The notes beneath the pieces are model-generated. The model worked only from the letters and a program-made list of their open reading frames with translations. It searched no databases and was not told where the DNA came from. Positions 23,701 to 37,300 of a DNA stretch of 64,000 bases are shown here, one piece after another (the first letter of the stretch is position 1; every line of letters starts with the position of its first letter). A program made the translations under genes and the position numbers. Origin of the DNA: Certhia americana (taxonomy: Eukaryota; Chordata; Aves; Passeriformes; Certhiidae); assembly GCA_018697195.1 (NCBI GenBank), contig CM031879.1, positions 39,213,016 to 39,277,015 of the forward strand, written 5' to 3'.

Positions 23701-26700
23701 CCAGAACTTCCAGGAGTCTCCATCATTAATGAGCCTTATGTGAATAGCCAAGAGCTTGATAAATATTTTAGCTCAGGAGAAATCTACGCTGTCCAAGTCT
23801 TGTCTGGTTCATCATAGATGGTCTTTATTGTTCAAAACCCAAGACCACAGTCTTGTTCCATTGCCAGTCTATGCTTCATTGCCAGAAGATAACAATTCTG
23901 ACCCTCTTGAGGTCAGAACAATGAAAAGAATTTCCCAAGTCCTTAAAAGGCAAATATATTGCATATATTCATAGCTGACTAGCAGATTTATGCCTTATTT
24001 TCTTGTAGGTCAAGTTCTCAAAGTCTTCTGTCATTAGGTTGAGAAAAGAGAAAATGCCACTTGCTTGTTTCCAGTTGGAATTAATCATTATTCATGCACT
24101 TCCGTGTGTGTTTGTGAGGTGTTCCTGTGTCAAAGATGGAACTGAGGCACACAGTGCTGTGTGTTACAATCACTTCTCTACTGTGATTTACATTTGGAAG
24201 GATCTTGGGCACAGTACCCAGCACAGACATAGTGAAAATACACAATTTACAGAAAAAAAGAAAAATTGCAGCAAAGAACCAGTGACAGAGTACTACTGTA
24301 TAACTCTGTCTTGACTCACATTTTTATAAGCATGCATCTGTTTACACTCTCTAAGAGGAAGATCAAAGTTCACAGAGAATTTTTATTGCCCTGGGAAGAA
24401 ATTTATCTCTTTTTAAACGAAGAAAACATGGCTTGTTATCTTCCTTAAATGAAATAAAAACAAATCTGTCCCTCTCTTCCCTTCAACACCAGACAGTAAG
24501 CATCCAAGATGGGTGACACTTAGTGAAAGGTCTCAAAATTTCTCCAAAAGATAATTCATCCTGAAATCAACCCTCACAGTTTTGATCTGCCTGAAAATTC
24601 ATCAAGATGTTTACAAAGAGAATATTTGGCTGTTGAATTTGGTCCTGTGGATTAATGGGGTAATCACATTTCTATTGTCCTTTAGCTTTATTGATTCTGC
24701 TGTAAACCACAGCCCAGGATAATAAGGGCTATTTTCCATTTATTCTGTGTGTCAGAATTCAGATGGGGGTCCTTGGGAAGTTGTCAGAGGCAAGAATTCT
24801 ATAAATTGCAATAGCTTGCTACAGAAGACATTTTATTTATTTTAACTTCTCCACCTCCATTCCTTTCTGGCATCAAATATGCATATTTAAAGTGTTGCTG
24901 CTACTTTCCAGTTTGACTTTAGAGCTCTTTGTTTTTATATAAAATAGTTCTGTTGCATTCCTCTAGTATGTCAAAGCAAAGTCAAGCTTGCTTTAACTCT
25001 TCAGGGCTTTATACATCTCTACTTTCCTTTTGTTAACAGCAAAGAGAGCAAGCTGGCTCTCAACTATTGTCTCTGTTTCATGAATGTTAGCAAGTTTTTG
25101 CACGGCAACTTACACACTCCTTTTACATAGCCCTGATATAGTATTAGAGCCCTCCCATGCACTGATTTGTCTAACCCAAAAATGAGTTCTTTAATTTGTC
25201 TCCCTTGGATTTGTAGGATGTTATGGATTTGCACAAAAGTGATCTAATGTCATTTTCCTGAATGTTCAGCTTGTGACATCTCAAAGCTGAAACTGTCCAT
25301 AATTTTATGCAGAATGATTGGCAAAAACAACTATGTAAAATGGTTTTTGTAGGTCAACAGATATATGGCGTCTTCTGTTTCCTCACTTTTAGTTCTCGTT
25401 TTGAAGAAAACTTCCATATTCACTTCCCATTTGATATTCTTCATCTATTCAACTACCTGACTGTCATAAATTAGTCTTCTTTAACACTCTGCTGATTTAA
25501 TTTTCTCAGCTACAGCCTTCTTTTCATTGGTCTGCACCTTTTTCAGCTTGCAGCCTTGATACAGTTTTCATGAATCTGGAAACATATTTTTCCACTTAAG
25601 TGTTTGCATTTTTCGTTGTTGCTTATGCTGTGTCATATGGGATTCATACTCAAAGACCTCTTCCATTCAGTGCTTACCACAGAAGTGCTTTCAGCATCTA
25701 GCTTTTACTGGTAGCAAACTCTAGTTGCAAATATATTTGTACTTGGAAAATCAAGGTAGCAAATTAGCCACAGGTTATATATTTTTCCCTGTGAATCCTG
25801 GAGGAGAAGCAATGGACATCTCTCTGGATCTGGTTAGGTGTTTGTCTATCAGCTGCCCTTCTGCAAAGTTCAGGGGGCATGGGGAAATAATACTTGACTC
25901 CATCACTGTTGCAGAAGTATCTCCTGAGAAGATCCTTTATATGCAGCTTTGACAGACAAAAATATGAAAAAAAAAAGAAGAAAAAAAAAGGAAAAAAAAA
26001 AGATGGTATGCTAAATATGGTGGAAAGAGAAGAATTATATGAAATATATACTGTCAAATGGCTAAGGGTTTTTTTTATTTTTAAGTAAGTTATTCATATC
26101 AAACATTGTTTTTGCATGTCAGAGAGCACAGTTCTTCTGTTAGCTTTGGTAGTCATGATGTATTTTGCCTTTTCTTTGAATTTTAAGTGAAGTTCCCAGT
26201 TATCACATTTCTTCTGATTTATTCCACAGATACATAATCTGTATTGTTCTCTCACTTTTCTAAATAAGATTTTCTAAGGTGGAATTAGAAACCATCCTCT
26301 CTATACTCAACATATTTTTATTCCTTTTTCCTTGAGAATTTGCCCAATGAGCTTTACTTTGCATGGATCACAGGAGGTAAGAAGTGGAGGTAAGGAGTGG
26401 CTTTCTATCTCCTGGCATGGGACTTAAACTGAAGCAGAGGAACCTTTCTTTGATACTAAAAATCTCATTAGGAGGCATGATAAAGCTATCATTTAACTCA
26501 AGGCCATCAAAAGGAATTCTGCTACGTGAAGTATTTTAAAACTCCAATTTTTGTTCCAATGAATGTTTGAAGAATCTGGTAAATATTGGTGGAACAGGAT
26601 GGGGACTTAGTAATTCTCACTCATGTTTGCTCTCCTTTTGCCCTTGCATGATGATTTTTTAAGCTCCAACACAAGTTAATTAAAAGAAATATCTCCCTAA

Positions 26701-26924
26701 TATATCTGACAGCATGTGGCAAGGATGTTTGGATAAAAATTGTTATAATTTTTCAAGTAGAAGATGAAGCACTGAGTGTGCTCTTACGAAAAGCAGAGGT
26801 TAATGATAATTCTACCTGTGTGAGATGATTTGCAAAACAGAAATGAACTTGCATGTCTCAAAAAGCTTGTGTTTTCTATATGGGCATTACACAGGAATTA
26901 ATATTTGTTACCGTATTTATAAAA

Positions 26925-26974
26925 CAGTGTTACCATGATTAAGGATATCCAGTGTTACCATGATAAAGGATATT
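26925..26974. repeat. 25-bp tandem duplication
   Basis: The unit CAGTGTTACCATGATTAAGG plus ATATC (26925-26949) is repeated directly at 26950-26974 with two differences. It is a recent local duplication in non-coding DNA. Confidence 0.9.
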
Positions 26975-27517
26975 ACACTATTCAAAGACAACATGACACA
27001 GTATGTTGTTGATCTATCCCAAATATACAGGCATATATTTTAACTGTCATAAAATATTTGTTTGAATTTCTCTGTGTATATTTCAAATAGTAAGTCAAAT
27101 TCTCTCCAGAAAGTTTTATGAAAGATATTAAAATGCAAAAATTGAAACTATGTGGCTTTTTCAAATAGGTGATACTTACAGTAAACTGTTCAGAAACCCT
27201 ACATAAATCTGAAACATTTGCAATCCTTAAAGTGGGATTTGTATTCAATTTCAGAGATTAATTTTAATTTTTGACTTTGTCTTCTATAAAACATGATTTC
27301 TATTTTTCAGATTCTGAAGAGGCTTCAGATCAGTTGTGCAAGTAATTGCAAGTTCTGGGTGGAAGCAGTGACTCATTGGCAGTTGGAGCTTGTTTCTATG
27401 AGAACTCTTGGTGCGTATTATTAACAAAGACAAAGTTTTCATGTCATAGTGTTGATTCTCAAACATGAGTACCGGCCATTGGAGTTTGATTTTGCCCCCA
27501 TCTCATGCTAAAAACTA

Positions 27518-28248
27518 TGTTGTGTGTAGATATGCAGTGGCGGGCTGCAGAGGTGGCCTCTGTGAGAGGGCAGCATCTGCCCTTTGCACAGCACAGCTGA
27601 GCCCACCAGTGAAACTGGTGGTGTGTCTGAGAAAACACTAGGGAAAAGGCAAAATTCCTGGGCAGAGAGAGGAGGAGGAGGAGGTAACAAAAGACTGAGG
27701 AACAATTGAGGGAACACCAAGATCAGAGGAAGAGGAGGAAGAGGGTATAGATGTGGAGATTCTCTGGGCACCAGAGCAGCTATCCATTGCAATCTGTGAA
27801 AGGAAATGGACAGAGATACGGAAAAACTCATGCAGAGAATCCATGCTGGACCAGGGTAGAGATGTGACAGGGGAGGAGCAGAAGAGAGGAATTATTACAT
27901 ATTGACCCTCATCTCCTCACCCATCCTGTGTCGCTGTTGGGGTGTGTAGAGGAGTTGGGTGTGAAGGAGCAAATCTGAGCCTGGGAGATTGGGGAGGAAA
28001 GCTGTTTAAATGTTTGCCTTTGCTTCCCACTACCCTATTCTATTTTAATTGGCAAAATATGAAATTTAAATTAGTCTTCCCCAAGCTGAGCTAGTTTTGC
28101 CTGGCACAGTAATTGCTAAGTGATCTACCTGTCTTTATCTCCATGTGCAAACTTTCTAATCCTAGTTTCTCCTCACTTTTTGGTGGAATGGGGAGTCACT
28201 GAACATCTGGGTGGGAATTTGGCCCTTAGACAATGTTAACACACTACA
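27518..28248 (+). mobile_element. Old solo LTR of an avian endogenous retrovirus
   Basis: The sequence parallels a widespread avian LTR. Its 5' part has the 'gcgggctgcagaggtggcctctgtgag' block. The middle has repeated 'cagag...atccat...gctggaccagg' phrases with a GGA-rich stretch (27670-27684). The 3' part has 'gtttaaatgtttgcctttgcttcccactaccctattct', 'ttttgcctggcacagtaattgctaagtgatct' and 'ctgtctttatctcc'. It ends GTTAACACACTACA at 28248. The opening TG near 27518 is approximate. It is more diverged than the minus-strand LTR at 18744 and so probably older. No retroviral coding sequence adjoins it. Start and family assignment are less certain than orientation. Confidence 0.72.
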
Positions 28249-31200
28249 AAAATCAAATTGTTTCTGGGTCCAAAAATATTTGATCTAAGACATGTTGTGC
28301 AGTCATCAAACTGAAGATTTCAAGGGATTAAAAATCTTCCACTGCCCATGAAAAATCTGTTTCGTGTTTCATTCTTTCCCAGTATGAAACATTTTTTCAT
28401 TGTTTCTCAAAAAAGTTCACCAGTCCAAGTTTGGAAAAAACGCTCCCCAATTTCATAGGGTAGTTTACTCTTCCATTATTACTTTGATGACCACATCTAA
28501 CACCCATTTGTGGCATGTTGGATGGAAAACAGGTTTCATAAGTCTGAATCAGAGTCTGAAGAAAAGGTCTTTTTTATTTTGTGTTTAATATCACATCTTT
28601 GAAAGATGATCACTCAGTTTCACTCTTTCACCTTTGTTTACAAAACACTGGAAACCATTAAAAGCAGATATGAGTGTTTACTATGGAGAGGAGTTATACA
28701 GTGAGGAATTAAACTGGTCAAAAGATTTACAGAGATGAAAATACTGCAGAACCAGATCTTTGATGAATAAATGGCACTACTTTAAATATCACATTAGTCA
28801 TAAAGAGAAGTATAGTATTAACTCAGGAGCAGTTGGACAAAAATATATCCAAGTAAATATTAGACGTAGCAAAAAATGCACTGTAAAAATATATCAGTCA
28901 TGCAAGAGGGGGTGTTAAGGATTATTCCTTTCATGGATGTTATTTTCTGCCCTATTTTTACGTGCTAAACATTTTCTGTGTATCCTAAATCTTTTTGTGT
29001 GAGAACACATGTAAAGGATATTTTCCTGATGCATCACCAAATGCAAAGGATAAAAGGTGAGTTATGTAATGCCTTCTAACTCCTGTGATGGTGTGTCCAC
29101 AGAGATGTACCAATCTCCAGCTACTAACCTTTTCTACAGGAAATGAGTGTGGCAAGGTAAGGAAGTAGCAATATTCTATATTAACAAAAAGAATATTTCT
29201 GCATAGGAAACTTTCATATCAATGGAAAGTGACAGTCTGCTCAGACACTAAACACAGCTATTAAAGAAAACTTCTAACCAGCATTTTTCACATCACTGGC
29301 TATAGAGGAAGACTAAAAAAAATGGCCTTGCTTATCTGAAGTTAGTTTTATGAAAACAATGATTTTATTGAAGCCTTACCACAGATTTACTAAGCAGAAG
29401 GTATCTTTCTGGCTTTAAGTCATGAGAATGAAAGGTGGTTGCAGCAGTGACTACTGGTATTAATTGAAGCATCCCTAGGTTTGCAGTGTCTTTCTGCAGC
29501 CATCCCAAGCTGATTATGGGCAGTAAGGCAATAAGGGGAATTCTGTGCTCTCTCTGTCTGTCTGAGTGCTCAGTCATTGCCCAGGTTGGAGCGTATTACT
29601 TTGAACCTCTGCCAGGTGTAACAGCAAGTCTGGTGCTGTTCATTCCACATGAATCTGCCTTCTCTGGATCTCTCTTTTGTAGTCCTGCCCTCTCTACTTT
29701 GTGGAGCCACACACAGAGATTGAGGTGAGAAACTAGAAAGGAAATAAGAAGACTTTCACATCTCTGCACATATATAACATATCCTACAAAAGTTATGAGA
29801 GTTAGGTGTTTAAAGCTCCTAAGGGTCTTTATATTCTTGTGTTGAGCAGGTTCTCTTCCCCCTATCCATAAAGGGGAAAGGAAACCCCTCTGGAGAGGTC
29901 ATCTGTAATGCTCATTATCTCTGAAATGCAACTATTTTAACTATTTTATAAATCAGGTTCAAACAATTTGGAGTACACAAATGTATGCAAACTTCTGAGG
30001 GCAAGTATGTGGAAAGGTTCCTCCCTCTTCCTACTTCCTTCTCCCTCCCCACAAGCAAGGCTTGCAGATGTTTTCTTCTGCTCTTTATTCTTTTCTTCCT
30101 GTTTGGCTGTGACCCTTACTCCCAACTGATTCTTTTTTGTCAAACTTTGTTTTTTCCTGAGCCTTTGATCCTGCGCTTTGACTCTTGCAATAATGAACAT
30201 GACACTATTATTTCACTAGATTCATTTTATGATTCCTTACTGCTCAGAGTCCCTACTAACAATAACATACACTTGTTTCATCAGTGTCTCACAGCAAAAG
30301 AGGGAGTTTTACAAAAACTGCCACATCACCTAAGGACAGGTGAAATATAACCATTCATATGTAGATGGAATACAGAAGACTATGTACCATAGCTATACAT
30401 ACATATATACATACATTTAATAAATTAGATTATCCAGTCTGTCTCTGTTTTTAAATCTTCAGTTTCCCAGCTAGGGGAAACTAGTCAAAGTTTAAAAAAT
30501 GTATTAGTAGAACCAAGTATAGGAGACACATAGCAGACAAGAAGCTAGGATTCCAGCACTGGGTCAGGAACAACAGTTTATTGTTCTCAGAAAGAAATGC
30601 TGCCTAATGCCAAAACTGTAGATACATTTAGGTCTTCTGATGACTTTTCCCCTGTTTTCTTTGCTCAGATGTCTCAGTTTGATCAAGAAAGGTGGGAGAA
30701 AGAGGATCTCTGTCTGTTTCAAGGAAAATAAATGTACCTATACAGATAAAGGTCTAGTTATAGTTGAGTACTAGTCATATAGTAGATGACATATGCTGTA
30801 AGAAACTCGTAAACCAGGAATCCAGATCAACAAATCTAGACATTACTAGCAAACTAGAAAGGTTTTCCTCCTTGAAATTGTGATTCAGATACATATATTG
30901 AGTAGCATACATGTGTAACAATAATTATAGTAGGTACAGCTTAAGAAAATTTGAAAGTATGTCTTTTCATACACCTCCTTTCAGCTGCTGCAGTGATTTA
31001 CTGCAATCTTACCGTGCCTTGCCTTTGAAGTAAGGTGACTCTGTAGCCAACACAAAGCTGATCAAGGAGGCTGTCTTTCTTTTTGCAACAACAGCGGAGG
31101 AAGTTATTCCAGGTTACTACTGTCAGTTCCACACAGATCATCAGACTATTTTAATTTATGCCACAGGCCCCAAGCTGTGCTCAGATGATCAGAAGCAGCA

Positions 31201-31985
31201 GTAATAACCTTCAACCAACATTTTTTTTTCTCAAGTCTATGTGTAAAATACAATTCAACTGGAACAGAGGGACTAAAATGCAACTTTTCTAATTTGATTG
31301 AATGAAATCAGCAATCTGTGTGAAGAGAGGTAAGCTAGATGATACAGACTTATACCGTAAATAATTCTCTAAAGATTTATTCTCCTCCTTTTTTTTTCTT
31401 AAATAGGTATTAATTTAAAATCAAAAATCTAGTTAATATGTAATAAAACCCCTACGAGATAAAATATCAATGAAGAAACTTAAGTATAAAAGAAAGAAAG
31501 GAACAAGAGAGAAGGGAACAAGAGTCTTTTGATTCTATCCATCTTCATAAAATACTTTCTCATGAAACAATCCCCAAAATGTGAAAGTAATACTAAAAGT
31601 AAAAAAAAAAAAAGTCCCATAGGATCAAGTCCATATAAAGAGGCATATCTTTGGCAGACAGTAAATCAAAATTTCCCAGCCTGGTTCATTCCAAGACTAG
31701 TTTTCTACAAAGTTGTCTAGAATTAAGGGAAATGCTGGAAAGATCTGTGGTTTCAGAGTTCACATTGATGCATCCAGCTGAGTTTCAGACAATTCTGTTT
31801 CTGTCTTTCTGACCCATAACCATGGCAAGTTACATGCCCAGGTATCAGTGCCAGGAAAGATATCTAGTGCTTCATTCTCTAGTGATTATCTTTGTGTAAT
31901 TTCCTATTTGTGTTTCCAAGATATAGGAAACAGAAAACACAGTAGTACTTGTTTCAGATCTGCTGTCAGAAGTCATGGATACAGA
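28249..31985. other. Intergenic, nothing recognised
   Basis: AT-rich non-coding DNA between the plus-strand LTR and the microsatellite. The ORFs here (for example 29486-29728 and 29985-30350 on +, 29946-30200 on -) are low in complexity or lack any family signature. No RNA gene is seen. Confidence 0.6.
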
Positions 31986-32032
31986 TACACACACAAACAC
32001 ACACACACACAAACATATATATATATAAAAAT

Positions 32033-32073
<41 letters not shown>

Positions 32074-32180
32074 NNNNNNNNNNNNNNNNNNNNNNNNNNN
32101 NNNNNNNNNNNNNNNNNNNNNNNNNNNNNNNNNNNNNNNNNNNNNNNNNNNNNNNNNNNNNNNNNNNNNNNNNTATATAT
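31986..32180. repeat. Compound (CA)n-(TA)n microsatellite with gap
   Basis: An AC-rich run (about 31986-32011) passes into (TA)n at 32014-32027 and 32036-32073. (TA)n resumes after the N block (32174-32180). The real length is unknown because the assembly breaks inside it. Confidence 0.95.
32074..32173. other. Assembly gap of 100 N
   Basis: Exactly 100 consecutive N, the usual placeholder for a gap of unknown size. It lies inside the TA microsatellite. ORFs reported across it are artefacts. Confidence 0.99.
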
Positions 32181-33000
32181 TTGACAATGGAAAAAGCCAA
32201 CCAACCAAGAAGTCCCCTGCTGATAAACTGGCTGAATGCTGGCAATCCTGGGTAGGATTACAGAAAGGTTTTTGCTGGGTAACAAATTCAAGTGGCATAT
32301 ATACTGAAATCATGATGTTGAACCATTTCTATACTATAGGACAAATACACAAACTTCTGTTATGTCTTAAAGTAGCTAAGATATGATTATAGTTCAGCAC
32401 TTCTCCAAAATTTAGAAATATTCTGAAACTTTATGTAAAAAGAGACATAAACCAATTGGAGACAAGAGCGATTAAAGCCGAATATTTGTAAGCAAACTTC
32501 ATGAAAATGTAGGCATATTCTGGTTTGTGATTACCTTTTCTTTTAAGAAGAAATTGTCTAAGTACTTACATAGTTTAGTGCAAGATATTAAGTAAGCAGC
32601 AGTTTTAGTCTATTGCATCCTAGAAACAAATTTTAAGAGTCTTAAATTCAGGAATATGGAATATCCATGAAGTTTTCAATGTTCCTTAATGCACATATTT
32701 TTATAAGATGTATACAGAACAGAGAAGATTAAATCCTAAAATCAAAGAAAAGCCTCCCCCAAATCCTAATATATTTATTCTTGTTCTGTGTCATCTCTGC
32801 TATTCTATATGCTTAAATTGTTTTCCACAGACCAAATGCAAAAGGTTTTATGTTTCTCCTCTACTTAGGATGATTTGTTGTCAAGCTCTGAAATTAACTG
32901 TCATGTTATTACTTGCAGATTTATAGCTCAATCAGCTTTGTAGTAGCCTCTTCTTTTATGGGTGTTCTTCTTTGAACATTATAAAATATCTGTTACCTCT

Positions 33001-33104
33001 TTTTTTTTTTTTTTTTGTTTGTTTTTTTTTTTGGGTTTTTTGGGGGTTTTTTGGGGGTTTTTTGGGGGTTTTTTTTTGGTTTTTTTTTGTTTTTTGTTTG
33101 TTTG
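33001..33104 (+). repeat. T-rich tract with regular G runs (G4 motif)
   Basis: Poly-T is punctuated by G runs at 33033-33035 (GGG), 33042-33046, 33053-33057 and 33064-33068 (each GGGGG), all separated by exactly six T. This satisfies the G3+N1-7 quadruplex pattern on the + strand. ORFs rich in F, W and G on + or P and K on - come from this tract and are not genes. Confidence 0.9.
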
Positions 33105-34277
33105 CACATTTTTCAAAGCTCACTAACTTTGAGACCAAGGGAACGTGGATTGCATTTCACTGCTTAACTCAGACAATGCACAAACTACTTGGCAGGATAA
33201 TCTATTGAAACGATTTTTCAAGGTACTACCACACATTTAGTGTTCAGCAGTAAAACAACTGTCATTATTTGAAGTGCTTTGGTTCAGAGATAACAGCTGG
33301 GGAAGAGGCATGCTAGGCCTGTGTCTCAGACAGTTCTCTCCTCAAGCTCTACAGTTTGATGACATAATAAAATCAGCTTTTTGAGCTCTTGGATTAAACG
33401 CACCATGGTCACACAATGCAAAATGTTTCTTTGATGTAAAGTTAGTTGATTAAACTTAACCGATCAAAATTAATTAAACAAAAAATACTTATCAAAAAAA
33501 GAGGATTTTTTCTACTTTTTATTTCTTTTATTTAGAGGTATCTGCTAAGGTTACCTTGTAATGTCTGGTTCACACCAGCAGTGTAAAGCATACCAGCTTT
33601 GCCTGTGTTAATGCAGGAAACACTAATCCATACTTATTCTGTGATAAGATCACAATAAGGTAAATGACATACAATTAAGCCACGTTCTAGATTTTTTCTA
33701 ACTTATTTTCCTGAATTTGTCATAAGTATTGTCATTGTTTCTAATTAGCTTTATCTAGATAAAAGATTTTGTTCAGACACTTCCTGTGTGACAACAAGCA
33801 CATTTATTAGTATCCTGGAATTATGCTGGAACACTTAGGGTTTTGAAGCCCAGACTTGGTTTGAGCTTCAACAGACTCGAGTCATTTGCTAGAAATCAGA
33901 AAATCTTGTAACACTTTTTCATCTCTAATTCACGCTTACTTGCTCTGAGTTCTGATTTAAACAAAATAAATCTTATATTCTTCTATTTAAGACTTCCATC
34001 ACAATTTTCCTATTTTGGACTCTCCAAAAGGCACTCGAGGCCCAGTAGGTAAGTTTAAAGCATCAAGATGCATTGGCAATCTAACTTCTGAATGGAGTGC
34101 TTATGAAATTGTCACCTTTGAGAGCAGAGGTGAAACAAAGCTCTTCCAGTACTGAACTAAACTTGAAATTCCATCCCTAGAAAAACAATTAGGACCTTAC
34201 TCTTCCCTTGACTTGAGTCTGGTACATCCATTAAGATTCCTACTAGTTATTAGATAGTAAAGCAACTTAAGGCTGAT

Positions 34278-34315
34278 TTTTTTTTCTTTTCTTTTTTTTT
34301 TTTTTTTTTTTTTTT
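34278..34315. repeat. Interrupted poly-T tract
   Basis: T runs interrupted by two C residues end in a run of 24 T. This is simple sequence with no attached SINE or LINE body that I can recognise. Confidence 0.9.
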
Positions 34316-37300
34316 ACTTCTGTTATCTTTGCAATTATCTCAAATTGATGTTGAAAATTATATTTCTATATTTTTAACTTTAGTTACTGCTTATTTTTTT
34401 CTTTCTCACTACTAATGTAATACCTAGGTTAGAGAGGAGAAAATACAGGTAAAATTTTGCCTTTTTCTTGCTATGAAGCATGCAGGCATGAAATACAGTA
34501 TTCATTGTGGGATGTTTCTAGGTTCATTTTAATATCCAATAACTTTAGTGGACAGAATTTGTCTTCTCAAGCTGATAATATGAATTTAGTACCACATATA
34601 TATGCACATTTTAAACTTCCCAAAGATAAAGGAATATTTTGTGAATTGCCATTTTAGGTACAAACTAAAATTGTAGCTCCCAATCAGCATAAAGCAGAAG
34701 GTGATAAAAATAAACCAGTCACAGACACCACTCTGGACACACTTGGTTGGCTTGTTGAGCAGAAGATGGAAACAACTGATAATATGTATTGCTTAAATAT
34801 CTGAAGCTAGGATTTAATCAGAGAGATAGTCTTGTATATTAAAGAAAAACAGTTTGTATGTTAACAGAAATTGCTACCTTTGGAAGAGTTAGGAACAGTA
34901 ACTTCGAGCAAAGAAAATTATTTTGTACCAAAGATGGCACCTGAAACAGAGCCCCTATATGACTGTGGTATATATGAAGTGGTGTTATTCCAGCATGAAT
35001 CTCTGGTTTTGCTGCAGCATAAGCAAGCACTAGTATTTCTGATCTTTGACATGTTCTGAAAGATGGGAGAAAGGACAACATTCATCCCAGGAATGCACTG
35101 TTGGTGACACACTGATGCTCCAGGTCCAGCCAAGCCACTTCATGAAAGGCAAAAAGCTGTGCCAGTCAGGCTGCATTTTGAATTCTTGCTGTATCTGAGC
35201 AGAGAGTGATGGATGAGCTGTGTGCAAGAAATGGCATAAACACCTCTTAAAAAACCACAGCTGCACTTACATCAGTCCTAAAAGGCAAACCAAGAGGGGA
35301 GAAATCTTGAAAAACTGAAGAAAAATTGATTAATTTATATTTACATAGAAAACACTTACTTTTCAAGCACATATAGAATGCTAAGGTAAAGTACAAAGTA
35401 GCTGGCGTCCCTCTTTATTTTTTGCAATACTGCTGAAGTATTTCAACATCTCTTTCTCAGTATTCCTTATTTCTGCTGTGAATGTATTTTTATTCAGATT
35501 TCTGTGGAGCAGTGAAGCTGGGATCAGGGTTCTTTTCGTCTTGATCCTATATAGAAGAGTTCTTGTTCTAAAGCTTTTAACTCAAAGAGCTCAATCTTAC
35601 AACTCGTAATACAACAACTAAGAGATGTAGCTGCTGAAGGTAGTAACACAATCTCAAATATGTTTTTTTAACTGACACCCATAAAATTTCATTGCCTCAA
35701 GCATAATTGCAAGTTGCAGCCATCACTATTTCACACATTCTAGTTCACTAGCTAGAAATAAAAATGTTTTTAACAAGACAAATAACAACTAGAACAATTT
35801 TCTTACAGATGTGATGGATTCTTGAATGCAGTCCTAAAAGCTGCTATAGCTCAGATAGAGGTTACAGGTTTTGGACCAGTCAATAGAAGTTTCTATTACC
35901 TAACTTTTTTGTGATCATGCTAATGAATAGAGGTGATATATGAGTTTAAGATATACACATCTGTTTATCAAAAGAAGAAATTAAAGAAGTGGCAACTCCA
36001 GAGTTTAATTCATTAATATATTTGTATGTGCTTCTAAGTATTTGGAAGCATAATTTTGAAAGTTATCATACAAAATGAAGAAAAAAGTTTTGATATTTTT
36101 AAAATTTGTCTAATGGTTCTTGTAATGGAGTTGGTGCCAGAGATGAAATATAAATTTGTAATTGCCCAAGATACTTGGACCATTGAACCACAAAATAATA
36201 ACCTAGAAATTTCCCCACAATGTTCCTGTACTATTAGTACTTTGATCCCTGGTAGAGATTGGATTTCTGTAGAAAAGCTTGTGCACTTCTGCTTCTGGAT
36301 CAAAGTGGGTTTCTCACAACATGACTGTCTTATTCTGACTTTCTGGGTTGCTGCTGCCTGCTTTAGGCTAAAGAAATCTATTATAGTTCTAAGTTATTTT
36401 TCCCATAAACTGATCCTGCAGCTATAGTCCCTTCCCACTGATTATCATCAGAATCTCATGCAAAGCTGCAGGACACCCAAGGAGAAACATATAATATCTC
36501 AGAGGAGAATGCTGAAAGATGGATGAAATGCCTGTTTAACTTTTTTTTCAGTATGTTCATATTTACGAACTCTGATTGTTTCTTGAACATAGTTTAGAAC
36601 CTCAGCCATTGAGGGCAATAAAGATTATTTGTAATTATTATTGTGTTTTTCTTCTTTCTGTCACTCTTTCTTGTGTTATTTTTACACACTCTAGTATTTA
36701 TATAGGTGCAACTAAAGAAAAATGAGTTGCCTCAATACTCATGCAGTCAATGCTCTAAATATTCCACATTTGTGATGCTAATTTTTAATTAAAAAAAAAT
36801 ACCTGAAATTTTCTTATTTTACAGATTAAATATAGCTATTGGATAAGTTTCTTTTGTGGAATATTTTGTTTACTTAGTTTAGCTTAGTACTTAGTACTTA
36901 GTTTAAATTCATTGCTTTTTGACCCATTTGTTTCTGTACTGGGAACTGAGGTATACTCACCCACACCCAAACATACATACACTGCACAAAGACAGAGGCT
37001 TTCATTTTATGTGCAGAAACATCCATCTCACTAGTTGTGGAAGGGAAGGGAGGTCTCTCAGGAGTTCATTCCAAATGCTATGTCAAGTTTACAATAAACA
37101 GAATAATTGCACTGTTTACAGGATTTATTTTATTACTATCCTTGTGATTGCTGCAATTGTAAATAAATCTGCTCCTTGCCACAAATTTATTTTGTTTTCC
37201 AGAAAGAAGGACAGATTTGCTTCCTTTGCCTGCAATTATAATAATGAACAATATATATTTGTATTTAGTTTTCTTTAGCCAATGTAAGCCAGACAGCCAG

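Larger units (their letters stand above)
19338..27517. other. Intergenic interval between the two LTRs
   Basis: I see no gene here. Notable items are T(25)A(13) at 20746-20783 and a 25-bp tandem duplication at 26925-26974. A region at 21840-22150 has a TAATTAGACTAATT double homeodomain core (21868-21881) and could be regulatory. An A-rich tract (25964-26001) generates spurious Lys-rich and Phe-rich ORFs on the two strands. The remaining short ORFs show no recognisable domains. Confidence 0.6.

Noticed and set aside
25764..26088. Phe-rich and Lys-rich ORFs on opposite strands
   Set aside because: They are generated by the A-rich tract at 25964-26001.
27508..27831. 107-codon minus ORF, Ser/Pro/Leu-rich
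   Set aside because: It is antisense to the old LTR and driven by its GGA/AG-rich sequence.
29985..30350. 121-codon + ORF
   Set aside because: Low-complexity Phe/Leu-rich translation without a family signature or splice context.
31848..32386. Several ORFs of 90-145 codons spanning the N block
   Set aside because: They are created by reading through 100 N and TA repeats.
32956..33208. Lys/Pro-rich minus ORF and Phe/Gly-rich plus ORF
   Set aside because: Both come from the T/G low-complexity tract.
36056..36427. 123-codon + ORF, the longest gap-free plus-strand ORF in the downstream interval
   Set aside because: No recognisable domain. The length is compatible with chance in a 64-kb AT-rich window.
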